This document shows positions 16,157 to 24,533 of a DNA stretch of 64,000 nucleotides, one piece after another (within the stretch, counting starts at the first letter, position 1; every line of letters starts with the position of its first letter). This DNA is from CAYPGJ01 sp050174775 (GTDB taxonomy: Bacteria > Planctomycetota > Phycisphaerae > Phycisphaerales > UBA1924), in assembly GCA_050174775.1 (NCBI GenBank), contig JBFXJP010000001.1, positions 682,001-746,000 on the forward strand. Reading direction: 5' to 3'. The notes under the pieces were generated by a model. That model was not told the origin of the DNA, ran no database searches, and saw only the letters and a list, made by a program, of their open reading frames with translations. The translations under genes and the position numbers were made by a program.

Positions 16157-17287
16157 TCAGCCGTTCCGGGCGTGGAGGAGTTTGAGGAGTTCGGCTTCGC
16201 GCTCGGGTGTGAGGCCGGCCTTGAGCTTGTTGCGGCGCTCTTCGGGGAGCGTGGCGAACCAGGCGAGTGTGTCGCGTGCGGTGTCTTCGGGAGAGCGGAA
16301 GGAGAGGCCGCGTGCGACGGCGCGGGAGACGTCGATCTGGCCGAAGCCGGCGTAGTCGCCGGTGGGCGGGAGCCAGACGGGCATGTCGGCCCAGGGGCGG
16401 ACTTCGTTGGCTTCGAGGAAGTCTGCGTCGGCCCAGGTGAAGGTGGCGTTCGAGGAGGCAGCGGCGCGGCAGGAGTCGAGGAGCTTGGAGATGGCGAGGC
16501 CGCCGACGGGGCCGGTGGCGTTGAAGGCGCCGGTGTCGGATTGCTCGACGGCGCGGACGATGAAGTCTGCGAGGTCGCGGACGTCGATGATCTGGACGGG
16601 GTCGGAGGGGGCGCCGGGGGAGAGGACTTCGCCGCCGCGGGCGACGCGGACGGGCCAGTAGGTGTAGCGGTCGGTGGGGTCGCCGCGGCCGACGATGAGG
16701 CCGGGGCGGATGTTGGCGACGCGGTTGGGGAGGGCGGAGTTTGCGGCGTGTTCGCAGAGTGCTTTGAGGGGGCCGTAGGTTTCGCCGGTGACTTTTTCGG
16801 TGGCGGGGTCTGTGCCTTCGGGGAGGACGGCGAGGGGGTCGTCCTCGTTCATGTTGATCTTGGAGTAGCCGGCGTAGACGGAGACGGTGGTGATGAGGAC
16901 GTAGTGGTTGATGTTGTTGTGGAGGGCGGCGAGGGCTTCGGTGACGACGCGGGGGTAGTAGGCGGAGGTGTCGATGACGGCGTCCCACTTGCGGTCTTTG
17001 AGGGCGTCGAGGTCGGCGGTCTTGCGGTCGCCGACGAGTTTTTCGAGGTCGGGGAAGAGGTGTGGGTTGGTTTTGCCGCGGTTGAAGAGTGTGACTTCGT
17101 GGCCGCGGGCGAGCGCGGCTTCGACGGTGACGGGGCCGAGGAACCCGGTGCCGCCGAGGAAGAGGATTTTCTTTTTGGAGGCGGGTGCGGGGGCGAGGCG
17201 TGCGAGCGCGCGGGAGGAGGCGGAGAGGGAGGTGAGGGCGAGGCCTGCGCCGGCGGCGAGGGATAGGAAGTCACGACGTGATGTCAC
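16157..17287 (-). CDS. Tat-exported NAD-dependent epimerase/dehydratase family protein
   Basis: This is a 376-residue extended short-chain dehydrogenase-like protein. It opens with a twin-arginine signal (TSRRDFLSLAAGAGLAL), so it is probably exported folded with its nucleotide cofactor. The Rossmann motif is ILFLGGTGFLG (about residue 42), followed by HEVTLFNRG. The segment ITTVSVYAG carries the catalytic Ser/Thr region and YGPLKALCE the Tyr-x3-Lys pair. Later NIRPGLIVGRGD and IDVRDLADFIVR are typical of NAD(P)H-binding isomerases and CSP41-like proteins. The GTG start follows AAGGAG at 6 bases. It lies between the penicillin-acylase-like gene and the transporter. The substrate is unknown. 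Confidence 0.9.
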   Translation of the reverse strand: MTSRRDFLSLAAGAGLALTSLSASSRALARLAPAPASKKKILFLGGTGFLGPVTVEAALARGHEVTLFNRGKTNPHLFPDLEKLVGDRKTADLDALKDRKWDAVIDTSAYYPRVVTEALAALHNNINHYVLITTVSVYAGYSKINMNEDDPLAVLPEGTDPATEKVTGETYGPLKALCEHAANSALPNRVANIRPGLIVGRGDPTDRYTYWPVRVARGGEVLSPGAPSDPVQIIDVRDLADFIVRAVEQSDTGAFNATGPVGGLAISKLLDSCRAAASSNATFTWADADFLEANEVRPWADMPVWLPPTGDYAGFGQIDVSRAVARGLSFRSPEDTARDTLAWFATLPEERRNKLKAGLTPEREAELLKLLHARNG

Positions 17288-17358
17288 AGCACGCTCCTTT
17301 CGATCGCGAGATGACCCCACGCGACGGAGTGTGTGTACCTGTGGGTGTGTGGAGGGTT

Positions 17359-19800
17359 TCAGGGGGCGGGGATGAGGCGGAGGGTGTGGACGGGCGCGCC
17401 GGAGAGGAGCGGGACGGAGAGGCCTTGGGCCCAGGTTGCGTGACCGTCCATGTAGTGGGGAGAGAGTGGATGTCCGGATTGACCTGCGGGCATGGAGAAT
17501 CGCGCGGCGGAGAGGTCGGCGGGGCTGACGGAGAATCGTTCGCTGGCGCCGAAGGTGCGGCCTTGCGCGCGGACGGTTTCGGCGCTGCCTGGGAGTGGGT
17601 CTTTGGGGAGTGAGAGGAGGTCGGAGAGGATGGGGATGCCGCGGGCGAGCGGGTGTGTGACTGCGAGTTGGTTGAAGTCTCCCCATGTGGCGTCGAGCGC
17701 GTTGGATTCGTGGAGGCGTGTTGCGGAGCGGGAGGCGATGACGGAGAGGAAGGAGGGCCAGTCGGACCATTCCTCGCCGGGAGGGAGCCAGTTGGGGGCG
17801 CGGGACTCGAGGATTCGGAGGAAGGCTTCGTCGGAGAGGGGCCAGCGGTAGGAGAAGGAGGGGTCGGTGGGTTTGCAGGCGGATTCGATGGCGCTCGAGA
17901 GGGTGGAGGTGAGTTCGCGTCGGAAGGCGCGGAGGGCGCGGTAGGCGGAGTGATCGGGGTCGGCGTGGCCGTTCCAGTTGGAGATGGAGGCGCGCATGCG
18001 CGCGATGAGGGGATCGGTGGAGGAGGTGGTGGAGGAGAGGAAGAGGTCGCGGTAGAAGTCCATCGGGGCGGCGCGGGTGTCGAGGGTGATGTCGAAGAGT
18101 GAGGCTTCGTCGAAGGTGTCGGTGGCGCGGAGGCGCTCGCCGATGCGGCTCACGCGGTCGGAGGGTGAGAAGGAGGTGGAGACGAGGCGCGCGTGGGGGA
18201 AGGAGAGGGTGCGGCCGTTGGCCGTGAAGAGTGCGCCGGAGGGAGGGTCGATGACGCAGGGGCGGTCTTGGTCGGAGAGCGCGCCGGACCAGTGGGGCAT
18301 CTCGCCGGAGGGAGAGGGTGTGGCCCAGGAGACGGGATGCTTGCCGGTGAAGCCTGTTCGTGTGGGGATGTGGCCGGAGACGCACCAGGCGATGCGGCCT
18401 TGGGCGTCGGCCATGAGGACGTTTTGCGCGGGGATGAACATGCGGCGCGCGACGGAGACGCCTTCGTCGACGTTCTTGGCTTTGAGGAGGTCGAGGATGA
18501 TGAGGTTGGCGGTCTGGGGGTCGAGGGCGGTCCATCGGAGCGCGAGGGGGCGGTCCTTGTGATCGCGGTCGACGATCGGTCCCCAGCGGGTTGATCGGAT
18601 GCGGATGTCTTCGCTGTCGAGTCGCCCCTTCACCGCGATGTGCTCGATCTCTTCGGTGAAGGGCTCCCAGCCGTCGGGCGTGCGGTATTGCCTTGGATCG
18701 TCGGGGTTGGTTTCGATGATGACGAGGTCCTGGACGTCGGCTTCGACGTTGGTGAAGCCCCAGGCGAGCGTGTTTGTGGAGCCTGCCACGAGGCCGGGGG
18801 CGCCGGGGAGGCTGACGCCGACGGCGCGGTGGTCGGGCCATTCGAGTTGGATGCGGAACCAGACGTTGGGGAGGGAGAGGCCCAGGTGCATGTCGTTGGT
18901 GAGGATGGCGCGGTTGTGTTTGGAGCGCGTTGCGGAGACGGCCCAGTTGTTTGAGCCGAGGACGGCGCCTTGGGAGATGAGGGCGTCGCGGATGGAGGAG
19001 AGGGTGAGTGGCGGCGCGGTGGGGGTTGGGGCGTGCGAGGTGGGTTGGGTTGCGCGGAGGTTGATGCGGTCGGGGCCTGGCACGGGGAGGGGCTGCATGG
19101 CTGCCGCTTCGGCGTCGGGGTCGATGACGAGTTGGGGTGTGTCGAGGCGGGTTGTTTCGGGGGTGAGGAATGCGGCGACTTCCGGCCCGAGGGCGTCGGT
19201 GAGGACTGCGCAGGTCTGCTCCCAGTTGGAGGTGTAGTTGAGGAAGCGGAACATGGAGTAGATGGCCAGGAGTGAGTCTTCGGGCTGCCAGGGCTCCATC
19301 TGTGCGCGGAGCACGATGTACTCGGGGAGTCGCGCGGGGAGGGAGGTGATGCCGGCGTTGACGCCTTGGGTGTAGGCGTCGAGGAGTGCGCGGTGCTCGG
19401 GTTGGAGGTTGTTGAGTGCTTCGCGCGCGACTTTGCGGAAGCGGTAGACGCGGGCCTCGCGGTCCATGTCGAGCGTTGCGGGGCCGACGATGGCGCTGAG
19501 TTCGCCGGCTGCTGCGCGGCGGGCCATGTCCATCTGGAAGAAACGCTCCTGGGCGTGGATGAAGCCTTGGGCGCGGGCTGCGTCCTGGAGGGAAGAGGCT
19601 GAGATCCTGGGGACTGCCAGGTCGTCGCGTTCGACGGTGACGGGGGCTGAGAGGCCTGTGAGTTCGAGTTCGCCGGACTGTCGGGGCAGAGAGGCGCGGA
19701 GCCAGAGGTAGGTCGCTGCGAATGCTGAGAGGACGAGGGCTGTGCAGACGAGGATGGTCCAGAGGAGGACGCCTCGGAGGACGCGTCGTTTTGCGGGCAT
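17359..19800 (-). CDS. Penicillin acylase family N-terminal nucleophile hydrolase
   Basis: This is an 813-residue precursor. A membrane helix or signal at about residues 8-32 is followed by the alpha region, where ARAQGFIHAQERFFQMD is the family's ligand and calcium-region motif. The processing site and catalytic serine are in GSNNWAVS (Ser at about 283), after which the beta chain begins. Beta-chain motifs include NDMHLGLSLPNVWF, GSTNTLAWGFTNV and STRWGPIVD. Such enzymes autoprocess and hydrolyse amides: beta-lactam side chains, acyl-homoserine lactones or N-acyl amino acids; the substrate here is open. The ATG at 19,800 follows AAGGAG at 5 bases. It heads an operon with an epimerase and a transporter and diverges from lepA. 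Confidence 0.93.
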   Translation of the reverse strand: MPAKRRVLRGVLLWTILVCTALVLSAFAATYLWLRASLPRQSGELELTGLSAPVTVERDDLAVPRISASSLQDAARAQGFIHAQERFFQMDMARRAAAGELSAIVGPATLDMDREARVYRFRKVAREALNNLQPEHRALLDAYTQGVNAGITSLPARLPEYIVLRAQMEPWQPEDSLLAIYSMFRFLNYTSNWEQTCAVLTDALGPEVAAFLTPETTRLDTPQLVIDPDAEAAAMQPLPVPGPDRINLRATQPTSHAPTPTAPPLTLSSIRDALISQGAVLGSNNWAVSATRSKHNRAILTNDMHLGLSLPNVWFRIQLEWPDHRAVGVSLPGAPGLVAGSTNTLAWGFTNVEADVQDLVIIETNPDDPRQYRTPDGWEPFTEEIEHIAVKGRLDSEDIRIRSTRWGPIVDRDHKDRPLALRWTALDPQTANLIILDLLKAKNVDEGVSVARRMFIPAQNVLMADAQGRIAWCVSGHIPTRTGFTGKHPVSWATPSPSGEMPHWSGALSDQDRPCVIDPPSGALFTANGRTLSFPHARLVSTSFSPSDRVSRIGERLRATDTFDEASLFDITLDTRAAPMDFYRDLFLSSTTSSTDPLIARMRASISNWNGHADPDHSAYRALRAFRRELTSTLSSAIESACKPTDPSFSYRWPLSDEAFLRILESRAPNWLPPGEEWSDWPSFLSVIASRSATRLHESNALDATWGDFNQLAVTHPLARGIPILSDLLSLPKDPLPGSAETVRAQGRTFGASERFSVSPADLSAARFSMPAGQSGHPLSPHYMDGHATWAQGLSVPLLSGAPVHTLRLIPAP

Positions 19801-19922
19801 GGGCACTCCTTGTAGGGAGGACGGTAGCAGCAGGTCGGGGTTCCCTCACAAACACCCGACCCCGCTACACTCCCCCGGAAGTTCCCCTTCCTCGCCCGGC
19901 GGTGTGTTTTTGCGCCCCGGGG

Positions 19923-19934
19923 ACCCCCCCACTG
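19923..19934 (+). repeat. ACCCCCCCACTG motif, copy 1
   Basis: This is an exact 12-mer in the leader of lepA, about 40 bases before the start codon. Two further exact copies lie at 22,713 and 26,276. Confidence 0.6.
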
Positions 19935-19975
19935 TCCTGACTGAGGCTTGTCGAGCGGCGATCGCTGTCCAACCC

Positions 19976-21796
19976 ATGAATATCCGCAACTTCTCCATCA
20001 TCGCGCACATCGATCACGGCAAGTCGACGCTGGCCGACCGGCTGCTGCAGGCCACCAACGCCATCTCGGAGCGGGAGGCGCAGGCGCAGCTGCTGGATGA
20101 CATGGACATCGAGCGGGAGCGCGGGATCACGATCAAGGCTTCGGCGGTGACGGTGATGCACCGGATGCCGGATGGCCGGGAGTTCATGCTGAACTTCATC
20201 GACACGCCCGGGCACGTGGACTTCACGTATGAGGTGTCGCGGGCGTTGACGGCGTGCGAGGGCGCGATCCTCGTGGTGGACGCGACGCAGGGGGTGCAGG
20301 CGCAGACGCTGGCCAACGCGTATCTCGCGATCAACAACAACCTCGAACTCATCCCGGTGATCAACAAGATCGATCTGCCGTCGGCGCGTCCGGATGACGT
20401 GGCCATGGAGATCGAGCAGATCGTGGGTCTGCCGGCTGAGGATTGCATCCTCGTGTCGGCGAAGACGGGGCAGGGGATTCAGGAGCTGCTCAACGCGATC
20501 TGCGAGAAGCTGCCGCCGCCGAGAGCGCCGGTGACGCAGCTGACGCGGGCGCTGGTGTTCGACGCGGTGTACGACGATTACCGGGGCGTGATCGTGTACT
20601 TCCGGTTGTTCGACGGGAAGCTGAAGACGGGCGACAAGATCCGGATGATGGGGGTGCAGCGGTCGTTCATCGTGACGGAGCTGGGGAAATACACGCCCAG
20701 GCCTGTGAAGGTGTCTTCGATGGAGCCGGGCGAGACGGGGTATCTGGTCGCGGCGATCAAGACGCTGGCGGACGTGCGGATCGGCGACACGATCACGCTC
20801 GAGCACAACCCGGCGCCGGAGCCGTTGGCGGGCTACCAAGAGCCGAAGCAGATGGTGTTCTGCGATTTTTATCCGGCCGTGGCTGAGGATGAGGCGACGG
20901 GGAAGCAGGCGACCACGAATTTCGAGGATTTGCGCGAGGCGATCGAGAAGCTGTCGCTGAACGACGCGTCGTTCACGTTCCAGGTGGTGCACTCGGACGC
21001 GCTGGGCTTTGGATTCCGGTGCGGGTTCCTGGGGCTGCTGCACATGGACATCGTGCAGGAGCGGCTGGAGCGCGAGGGGGGCGTGAAGATCCTGCAGACG
21101 GCGCCGACGGTGACGTACCAGATCACGATGCACGACGGGACGACGCAGGAGATTCACAACCCGGCGGACCTGCCGGACCCGGGCGTGTTCGAGACGGTTG
21201 CGGAGCCGATCGTGCATCTGGACGTGATGGTGCCGACGACGTCGATCGGTGACGTGATGAAGCTGGCGAACGAGCGGAGGGCCGTGTTCCGGAGCCAGCA
21301 GTACATCTCGGAGACGCGGCAGCTGCTCAAGTACGACATTCCGCTGGCTGAGATCATCTACGACTTCTACGACAAGCTGAAGTCGATGACGTCGGGGTAC
21401 GGGACGATGGACTACGAGCTGACGGGGTTCCACGCGGACGACCTCGTGAAGCTGGACATCCTCGTGAACGGGGCGCCGGTGGAGGCGCTGTCGATCATCG
21501 TGCACCGGGACAAGGCGACGCAGCGGGGCAGGGTGTTGTGCCAGAAGCTGCGTGAGCAGATTCCGCGGCACCAGTTTGAGATTCCGATCCAGGCCGCGAT
21601 CGGGTCGAAGGTGATCGCACGCGAGACGATCCGCGCGATGCGGAAGGACGTGACGGCGAAGTGCTACGGCGGCGACGTGTCGCGGAAGCGGAAGCTGCTG
21701 GAGAAGCAGAAGGAAGGCAAGAAGCGGATGAAGTCGGTGGGTCAGGTGAATATCCCGCAGGAGGCGTTCATGGCGGTGCTGGAGCAGGGGGAGTAG
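19976..21796 (+). CDS. lepA: Elongation factor 4 (LepA)
   Basis: This is a 606-residue ribosomal GTPase that back-translocates or remodels stalled ribosomes. G motifs are G1 AHIDHGKSTLADRLL, G2 RGITIKA, G3 DTPGHVDF and G4 NKIDLPSA. The EF4-specific C-terminal domain is present, ending SRKRKLLEKQKEGKKRMK and then VNIPQEAFMAVL. The length fits the family (about 600). The ATG at 19,976 is preferred because it gives the canonical MNIRNFSIIAHIDHGK start; the frame is open upstream but not homologous. It diverges from the penicillin-acylase-like gene over a 175-bp promoter region. Confidence 0.97.
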   Translation: MNIRNFSIIAHIDHGKSTLADRLLQATNAISEREAQAQLLDDMDIERERGITIKASAVTVMHRMPDGREFMLNFIDTPGHVDFTYEVSRALTACEGAILVVDATQGVQAQTLANAYLAINNNLELIPVINKIDLPSARPDDVAMEIEQIVGLPAEDCILVSAKTGQGIQELLNAICEKLPPPRAPVTQLTRALVFDAVYDDYRGVIVYFRLFDGKLKTGDKIRMMGVQRSFIVTELGKYTPRPVKVSSMEPGETGYLVAAIKTLADVRIGDTITLEHNPAPEPLAGYQEPKQMVFCDFYPAVAEDEATGKQATTNFEDLREAIEKLSLNDASFTFQVVHSDALGFGFRCGFLGLLHMDIVQERLEREGGVKILQTAPTVTYQITMHDGTTQEIHNPADLPDPGVFETVAEPIVHLDVMVPTTSIGDVMKLANERRAVFRSQQYISETRQLLKYDIPLAEIIYDFYDKLKSMTSGYGTMDYELTGFHADDLVKLDILVNGAPVEALSIIVHRDKATQRGRVLCQKLREQIPRHQFEIPIQAAIGSKVIARETIRAMRKDVTAKCYGGDVSRKRKLLEKQKEGKKRMKSVGQVNIPQEAFMAVLEQGE

Positions 21797-21870
21797 CGGT
21801 TTTTGCGCGGGGTCTTCACGGGTTCCTTGCGCTGCGCTGAACCGACCTTCACACAGGGTTCTTAACTTTC

Positions 21871-21918
21871 GCCCACGTCGCTTGCGTGCACAGCGTGAGT
21901 GATGGGCGTCTTTTTTTT
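21871..21918 (+). terminator. Probable terminator after lepA
   Basis: An imperfect hairpin (GCCCA/TGGGC outer arms and CGCT/AGCG inner arms, with internal loops) runs directly into GTC and eight T residues at 21,911-21,918. The T-run is conspicuous in this GC-rich DNA. Confidence 0.45.
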
Positions 21919-22030
21919 CCACACGGATGCGGGGCCTAGCACGGGCCGCGCGGGTCGGGCTTCGCGTCGCACGGCGTTGCGCACTGGTGTCGTTGCGCGC
22001 GGGCCTTCAGGCACAGAGAGGAGCTCGGAG

Positions 22031-22696
22031 ATGTTTCAGCGCACGATGATGGCGGCGGGTCTGGTTTCGGTGTTCGCGGGCGCGAGCGCGATGGGCGGCT
22101 TGATGATCACGGAGGTGATGGCGCAGACGACCTCGGGGACGCCTTCGGCGGCGAACGGGGACTGGTGGGAGCTGACGAACATGGGCCCGGCGGCTGTGAA
22201 TCTGGCCGGGTATCAGTGGGCGGACACGGAGGATCAGTTGGGGGGCGCGACGCCGCAGACGAACTTCTTCCCGTCGATCACGATCGGTGCGGGTGAGTCG
22301 ATCATCATTCTGGAGGAGGCTGGGGCGAACAAGGCGGCGTGGCGGGCGATGTGGGGGGCGCCTGCGTCGCTGGTGATCATGGGGACGGACGACATGCTGC
22401 CCTGGCCCGGCGCGAGCGACACGTTCTCGGGGCTGGGGAGCGGTGGCGACGCGGTGTTCTTCTACGACGCGGGCGGGACACTGCTGTCGTCGTACGTGTT
22501 CGGCGCGGTGACGCGGGGCGTGTCGTTCGAGGCGGACGTGTTCGGGAACGATCTCGGGTTGAGCGTGGTCGGCGAGAACGGGGGCGTGATGGCGTCGAAC
22601 GGGGATGTCGGATCGCCCGGGTTCGCGGTTCCGGCGCCGAGCGGCGTTGCGGCGCTGGCGATGGCGGGGGTGTTCGCGGGGCGTCGTCGTCGGTGA
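22031..22696 (+). CDS. Exported lamin-tail-like protein with C-terminal sorting tag
   Basis: This is a 221-residue secreted protein. It has an N-terminal signal (MMAAGLVSVFAGASAMG). The mature part resembles a lamin-tail (LTD) beta sandwich: MITEVMAQTT, WWELTNMGPAAVNLAGYQWAD, ITIGAGESIIILEE and GDAVFFYDAGGTLLSS are in the characteristic order. The C-terminus is VPAPSGVAALAMAGVFAGRRRR, a PEP-CTERM-like tag: Pro-rich box, hydrophobic helix and Arg tail. It is probably anchored or processed at the cell envelope. The ATG at 22,031 is chosen because the signal peptide begins there. It forms a pair with the next gene, which has the same type of tag. Confidence 0.85.
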   Translation: MFQRTMMAAGLVSVFAGASAMGGLMITEVMAQTTSGTPSAANGDWWELTNMGPAAVNLAGYQWADTEDQLGGATPQTNFFPSITIGAGESIIILEEAGANKAAWRAMWGAPASLVIMGTDDMLPWPGASDTFSGLGSGGDAVFFYDAGGTLLSSYVFGAVTRGVSFEADVFGNDLGLSVVGENGGVMASNGDVGSPGFAVPAPSGVAALAMAGVFAGRRRR

Positions 22697-22712
22697 GGTG
22701 CGGGGTCGGCTT

Positions 22713-22724
22713 ACCCCCCCACTG
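22713..22724 (+). repeat. ACCCCCCCACTG motif, copy 2
   Basis: This is an exact copy of the 12-mer, 17 bases after the stop of the lamin-tail-like gene, here followed by CT as in copy 3. Confidence 0.6.
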
Positions 22725-22820
22725 CTGTGTGAGCGGACGAGCGTGTATCCGGGGTTTGTGGCACGAGGATCACGTGCGGGCGCGGGAGCGCAGCGCACTT
22801 CACGGATAAGGGAGTGATTG

Positions 22821-23714
22821 ATGCTTGCGAAGATGATGGTCGTTGCGGGGCTGCTGGCGGCGCCGAGCGCGATGGCGGGCGGCTTCAGCCTGACGAATTA
22901 CACGCATTCGGCGACGTGGAGCCTGCCGGTCGCGGCGGATGAGGCGTCGGCGATCACGTACAACTGGGACACGGGGACGCTGTTCGTGCTGGGGGATGAG
23001 GGTGATGCGATCGTGGAGGTGAGCGCGGCGGACGGGTCGGTGCTCAGCACGATGACGCTGACGGGGTTCGACGACACGGAGGGGCTGACGTACATCGGGG
23101 GCGGTCAGTTCGTGATCGGTGAGGAGCGGATCCAGGACGTGTACCGGCTGACGTACACGGCGGGCGGGAGCGCGGCGCGGAGCACGCTCGCGAGCGCGTC
23201 GATCGGTCCGACGGTGGGGAACGTGGGCATTGAGGGGTTCTCGTACGACCCGCGGAACGGCCGGTTTGTGCTGGTGAAGGAGAAGACGCCGCAGGGCGTG
23301 TATGACACGGCGATCACGTTCACGGCGCCCCCGGTTCCGCCGGGTGGGCCGGGGCCGGACATCAACCCTGGGAACCTGTTTGATCCGGGGCTGTTGAGCG
23401 TGCTGGATTTGTCGGACGTGCAGGTGCTGGCGACGTACGGGGCGTTGGCCGGGACGGCTGCTGAGGATCAGTTGCTGATCTACAGCCAGGAATCGTCGCT
23501 GCTGATGCACGTGACGCGGGCGGGGGCGGTGCTGTCGACGTTCAGCTTCGCGGGGATCGCGAGCGATGCGGAGGGGGTGACGATCGGGGCGGACGGGACG
23601 ATCTATGTGTGCGGCGAGACGCCTGAGATTTATGTGTTGACCCCTGTGCCCAGCCCGAGCGGGGCTGCGCTGCTTGGGTTGTGGGGTCTGTGCGCGGTGC
23701 GTCGTCGCCGTTGA
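22821..23714 (+). CDS. Exported SdiA-regulated-like beta-propeller protein with C-terminal tag
   Basis: This is a 297-residue secreted protein. A signal peptide (MMVVAGLLAAPSAMAGG) leads into a propeller-like repeat protein. The order of motifs AITYNWDTGTLFVLGDEGDA, IVEVSAADGSVLSTMTL, DDTEGLTYIGGGQFVIGEER and GIEGFSYDPRNGRFVLVKE matches the SdiA-regulated (YjiK-like) family. The end, VPSPSGAALLGLWGLCAVRRRR, is a PEP-CTERM-like tag matching the preceding gene. A ribosome binding site GGGAG sits 8 bases before the ATG. Family members bind ligands of unknown nature at the cell surface. A strong terminator follows. Confidence 0.88.
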   Translation: MLAKMMVVAGLLAAPSAMAGGFSLTNYTHSATWSLPVAADEASAITYNWDTGTLFVLGDEGDAIVEVSAADGSVLSTMTLTGFDDTEGLTYIGGGQFVIGEERIQDVYRLTYTAGGSAARSTLASASIGPTVGNVGIEGFSYDPRNGRFVLVKEKTPQGVYDTAITFTAPPVPPGGPGPDINPGNLFDPGLLSVLDLSDVQVLATYGALAGTAAEDQLLIYSQESSLLMHVTRAGAVLSTFSFAGIASDAEGVTIGADGTIYVCGETPEIYVLTPVPSPSGAALLGLWGLCAVRRRR

Positions 23715-23754
23715 TTTGTTCGAGACAGAGATTCGAGAGAGAGATGAATGTGCG

Positions 23755-23790
23755 CCGCCGGCCCTGGAAGGGGCCGGCGGTGTTTATTTA
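23755..23790. terminator. Terminator shared by convergent genes
   Basis: A perfect 10-bp stem (CCGCCGGCCC at 23,755-23,764 with GGGCCGGCGG at 23,771-23,780) and a 6-base loop are followed by TGTTTATTT. It lies between the propeller gene and the convergent adenylate kinase gene and can act for the plus strand; on the minus strand the T tract is absent. Confidence 0.8.
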
Positions 23791-24411
23791 GGAGAGGGCG
23801 TTGCCGAAGTGCTTTGCCTGGATGGGGGCGAGGGCGGCGAGGATGCGGGCGAGGACTTCGGCGGGCGTGCCGAGGGCGTCGATCTTGTGGACGAGTTCCT
23901 GCGGGAAGAACTCGAGGACGGGGGAGGTTTCCTGTCGGTAGACCTGGAGACGTCGTCGGATGACGTCTTCCTTTGCGTCGTCGGCGCGTTTTTCGCGGAG
24001 GGCGCGGCGCTTGAGGCGTTCGACCATGGCGTCCTCATCGACGCAGTCGAGGTGGACGAGGGCGAGGACGTCGGTGTGGAACTCGAGGAGCCGGCACTGG
24101 GGGAGGTTGCGGGGGATGCCGTCGAGGACGAGGAGTTGGGCGTAGGGGCGGTATTGGTTGCGGGCCTTCTGGGACTCGACGTACTGCTTCCAGAGCTCGA
24201 CGGTGAAGGAGTCGGGGACGAGCTCGCCTCGGGTGGAGTACTGGCGGAAGACTTTGCCCAGGTCGGAGAGGGGGTCGAGCGCGCGGAACATGTCGCCGGT
24301 GGAGAGGTGGAAGAAGCCGGGGATGGAGGCGAGGATCTTGCCCTGTGTCCCTTTGCCGACGCCTGGGGCGCCGAAGAGAAGGACGGACTTGTAGCGTTCG
24401 TGTTCGGGCAT
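23788..24411 (-). CDS. Adenylate kinase family nucleoside monophosphate kinase
   Basis: This is a 207-residue P-loop kinase that transfers phosphate from ATP to AMP or a related nucleotide. The P-loop is LLFGAPGVGKGTQG (about residues 10-23), the NMP-binding segment FHLSTGDMFR, and the substrate motif LVLDGIPRNLPQC, where Gly-Ile-Pro-Arg replaces the usual Gly-Phe-Pro-Arg. The LID carries KRADDAKEDVIRRRLQVYR, a short form without zinc cysteines. This is typical of a planctomycete/verrucomicrobial branch of the family, and substrate preference may differ from standard Adk. It starts at ATG and diverges from recJ. Confidence 0.88.
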   Translation of the reverse strand: MPEHERYKSVLLFGAPGVGKGTQGKILASIPGFFHLSTGDMFRALDPLSDLGKVFRQYSTRGELVPDSFTVELWKQYVESQKARNQYRPYAQLLVLDGIPRNLPQCRLLEFHTDVLALVHLDCVDEDAMVERLKRRALREKRADDAKEDVIRRRLQVYRQETSPVLEFFPQELVHKIDALGTPAEVLARILAALAPIQAKHFGNALS

Positions 24412-24533
24412 GTTTGGGGATGATCCTGTCGTTTGCGGGGGAAGGGTACCGCGAGGAGGGGGTGGTGCAACTTGTCGTCGGGAGAATGGGGTGGTGTGTG
24501 GAGGGAGGGGCCGAGAAGATGTAGGTTGGGGGT

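Noticed and set aside
15551..17266. Plus-strand open frame of 571 codons, very rich in Glu, Gly, Asp and Val
   Set aside because: It is antisense to the epimerase and transporter genes, which have recognisable domains; the acidic low-complexity composition is typical of GC-rich shadow frames.
16157..19855. Very long minus-strand open frame of over 1,200 codons covering the acylase and epimerase genes
   Set aside because: Only its 3' part (from 17,287) is the epimerase; the rest is Arg/Pro-rich sequence without homology, in a shadow frame of the acylase gene, caused by high GC.
19865..21922. Long minus-strand frame opposite lepA
   Set aside because: It is antisense to a certain lepA gene and has a His/Arg/Leu/Val-rich composition without any domain.
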